Shown: piece after piece, positions 49,959-50,774 of the stretch
Numbering within the stretch: the first letter of the stretch is position 1
Layout of the letters: every line of letters starts with the position of its first letter
NCBI RefSeq assembly: GCF_001401155.1
Contig: NZ_LJRO01000353.1
Coordinates: 1-50,774 of the forward strand
Length of the DNA stretch: 50,774 nt
Source: Pseudomonas tremae
GTDB lineage: Bacteria > Pseudomonadota > Gammaproteobacteria > Pseudomonadales > Pseudomonadaceae
Direction of reading: 5' to 3'
Program-made: the position numbers and the translations under genes
The notes under the pieces: generated by a model
Told to the model about the DNA's origin: nothing
Databases searched by the model: none
The model's input: only the letters and a program-made list of their open reading frames with translations

Positions 49959-50774
49959 CCGGTGCTGGTGGATTCGTAAGCGGTGCACGCGTCACTACTG
50001 CGTGCGTCGCAATGGGTATTTCTACTGGTTATAATTTCTCATGGATGTATCGGAGCTACCGAATGATGTCCCTTCGCACCTATTCATAGCATTTCGAATA
50101 ATAGGGCCTCTTTTGGAGGCCACACTGAAAGTCGTTCGGTACAGCCACCGGTCTTTGTTGCCTTTCCGACGCTTGGGCGATAGAGGTTGTGGTGGCAAGT
50201 AAAGGGACGTTGTCGGGCGCTGAGGCGAAGCGGTTTTGTGCTTCCTCCGCAGGGGCCGTGTAATTGAAGCTGGAATTTGCTGAACTGGTTGGAATGCTAT
50301 TCGTTGGGAATCCTCTTTCCCAAAGGATTTAGGGTGCAGGAGCATTCCTGCAGGTAATAGTCCCCTTGTTTCGTTGCGACCATGGCTCGGCAGAGTGAAG
50401 ACCATTGCTTGGTGGTCACTCTGTCATGTCTGTCATGTCTGTCATGTCTGTCATGTCTGTCAGCTGAGCCGGTGACGGAACATCTGCTTTTTCTAACCGG
50501 TCTCTCAATACACAGGATTTTAAAAATGACTGTGCATCAAGATGGAACTTTTTCTTGCCCAGTTACCACTCAGTTGCCCTGCAGGCCAGTATGCGGTGGT
50601 GGGTATCAACAGAACGGGTTCACATGGCGCTTAATCTAGTGGGCACACCGAGTCTGAACCAGCGCGCGCAACTCCAGTAGCGCGAGCCCCTAGTCGGGTT
50701 GGCTGTTTTTTACATGAATCCTTGCCAACCCTCAAGATAGGCTGATGGAAACATCTGGGGTTCCGGCTTACAAC
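49959..50774. other. 816-bp terminal stretch without a convincing gene
   Basis: After the diguanylate cyclase there is no well-supported gene. An open minus-strand frame (50022-50405) and a plus frame (50382-50639) have poor starts and compositions and do not look like protein families. A 9-bp tandem repeat sits inside. The region could be regulatory for a gene beyond the window or contain a small RNA; I see no definite evidence. Confidence 0.4.
50421..50462. repeat. Tandem repeat, 9-bp unit ctgtcatgt, about 4.7 copies
   Basis: The unit ctgtcatgt is repeated four times in perfect register, followed by a partial copy ctgtca. The array is 42 bp and sits in otherwise non-coding sequence. Such arrays mutate by slippage and copy number may vary between strains. 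Confidence 0.9.

Noticed and set aside
50022..50405. 127-residue minus-strand open frame at the end of the window
   Set aside because: Composition (many Arg, Pro, Thr, Ser without hydrophobic pattern), no RBS and no family; likely a chance frame.
50421..50462. Tandem repeat considered as a CRISPR fragment
   Set aside because: Units are 9 bp and contiguous without spacers, so it is a simple tandem repeat.

Overview
The window looks like a chromosomal segment of a Pseudomonas, most likely of the P. syringae group. The evidence is GC-rich coding sequence, Pseudomonas-typical families (DUF1652, DUF6388, DUF4404, CsiV) and several gene blocks whose order I recall from Pseudomonas chromosomes: csiV-mfd / gap, apbE-sthA-glycerophosphodiesterase-pilZ-lolCDE, and queF-DUF4404-HAD-mlaA-pilZ-response regulator-STAS-tal. 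The assignment is by recognition, not by database search. I see no rRNA, CRISPR array, phage or insertion sequence.

Layout. 1-7.7 kb: mostly small housekeeping or accessory genes (class I glutamine amidotransferase, CorA-type transporter, crotonase-fold protein, EthD and DUF proteins, a monohaem cytochrome c, a stand-alone STN-domain protein, a cupin), then a poorly coding stretch and a DUF3429 membrane protein. 8.0 kb: tRNA-Ser(GGA). 8.3-12.5 kb: SDR oxidoreductase, isochorismatase-fold hydrolase, SWIM/SNF2 helicase. 12.5-18.2 kb: csiV and mfd (minus strand), divergent from an N-terminally extended GAPDH. 18.3-21.0 kb: two convergent MFS transporters sharing a terminator. 21.3-28.7 kb: apbE, sthA, glycerophosphodiesterase, PilZ protein and the lipoprotein-release genes lolC-lolD-lolE. 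28.9-35.2 kb: queF, DUF4404, a HAD-fold protein without its nucleophile, mlaA, PilZ, a response regulator/PP2C phosphatase coupled to a STAS protein, and transaldolase. 35.4-39.8 kb: a secreted M20 peptidase, an SOS-box-controlled UmuD-like protein lacking both catalytic residues, a small protein, a soluble histidine kinase and a PEP-mutase-family enzyme.

39.9-47.5 kb is the most unusual part: a tightly packed plus-strand operon of periplasmic alpha/beta hydrolase, ThiF-type adenylyltransferase, MFS exporter, FeeM/LuxI-like N-acyltransferase, EctB-like diaminobutyrate aminotransferase, haem-oxygenase-fold di-iron enzyme and cupin, followed by a LysR regulator. It reads as a compact pathway for a small molecule without NRPS or PKS. 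A plausible but unproven theme is an acylated, oxidised diaminobutyrate derivative that is exported. I do not recognise it as a characterised cluster. The window ends with a GNAT acetyltransferase, a membrane diguanylate cyclase and about 0.8 kb without a convincing gene but with a 9-bp tandem repeat.

Other points worth attention: an 11-bp inverted repeat whose second arm covers the ribosome-binding site of the M20 peptidase, an apbE gene without Nqr/Rnf genes nearby, and several enzyme folds in which the catalytic residue is replaced.
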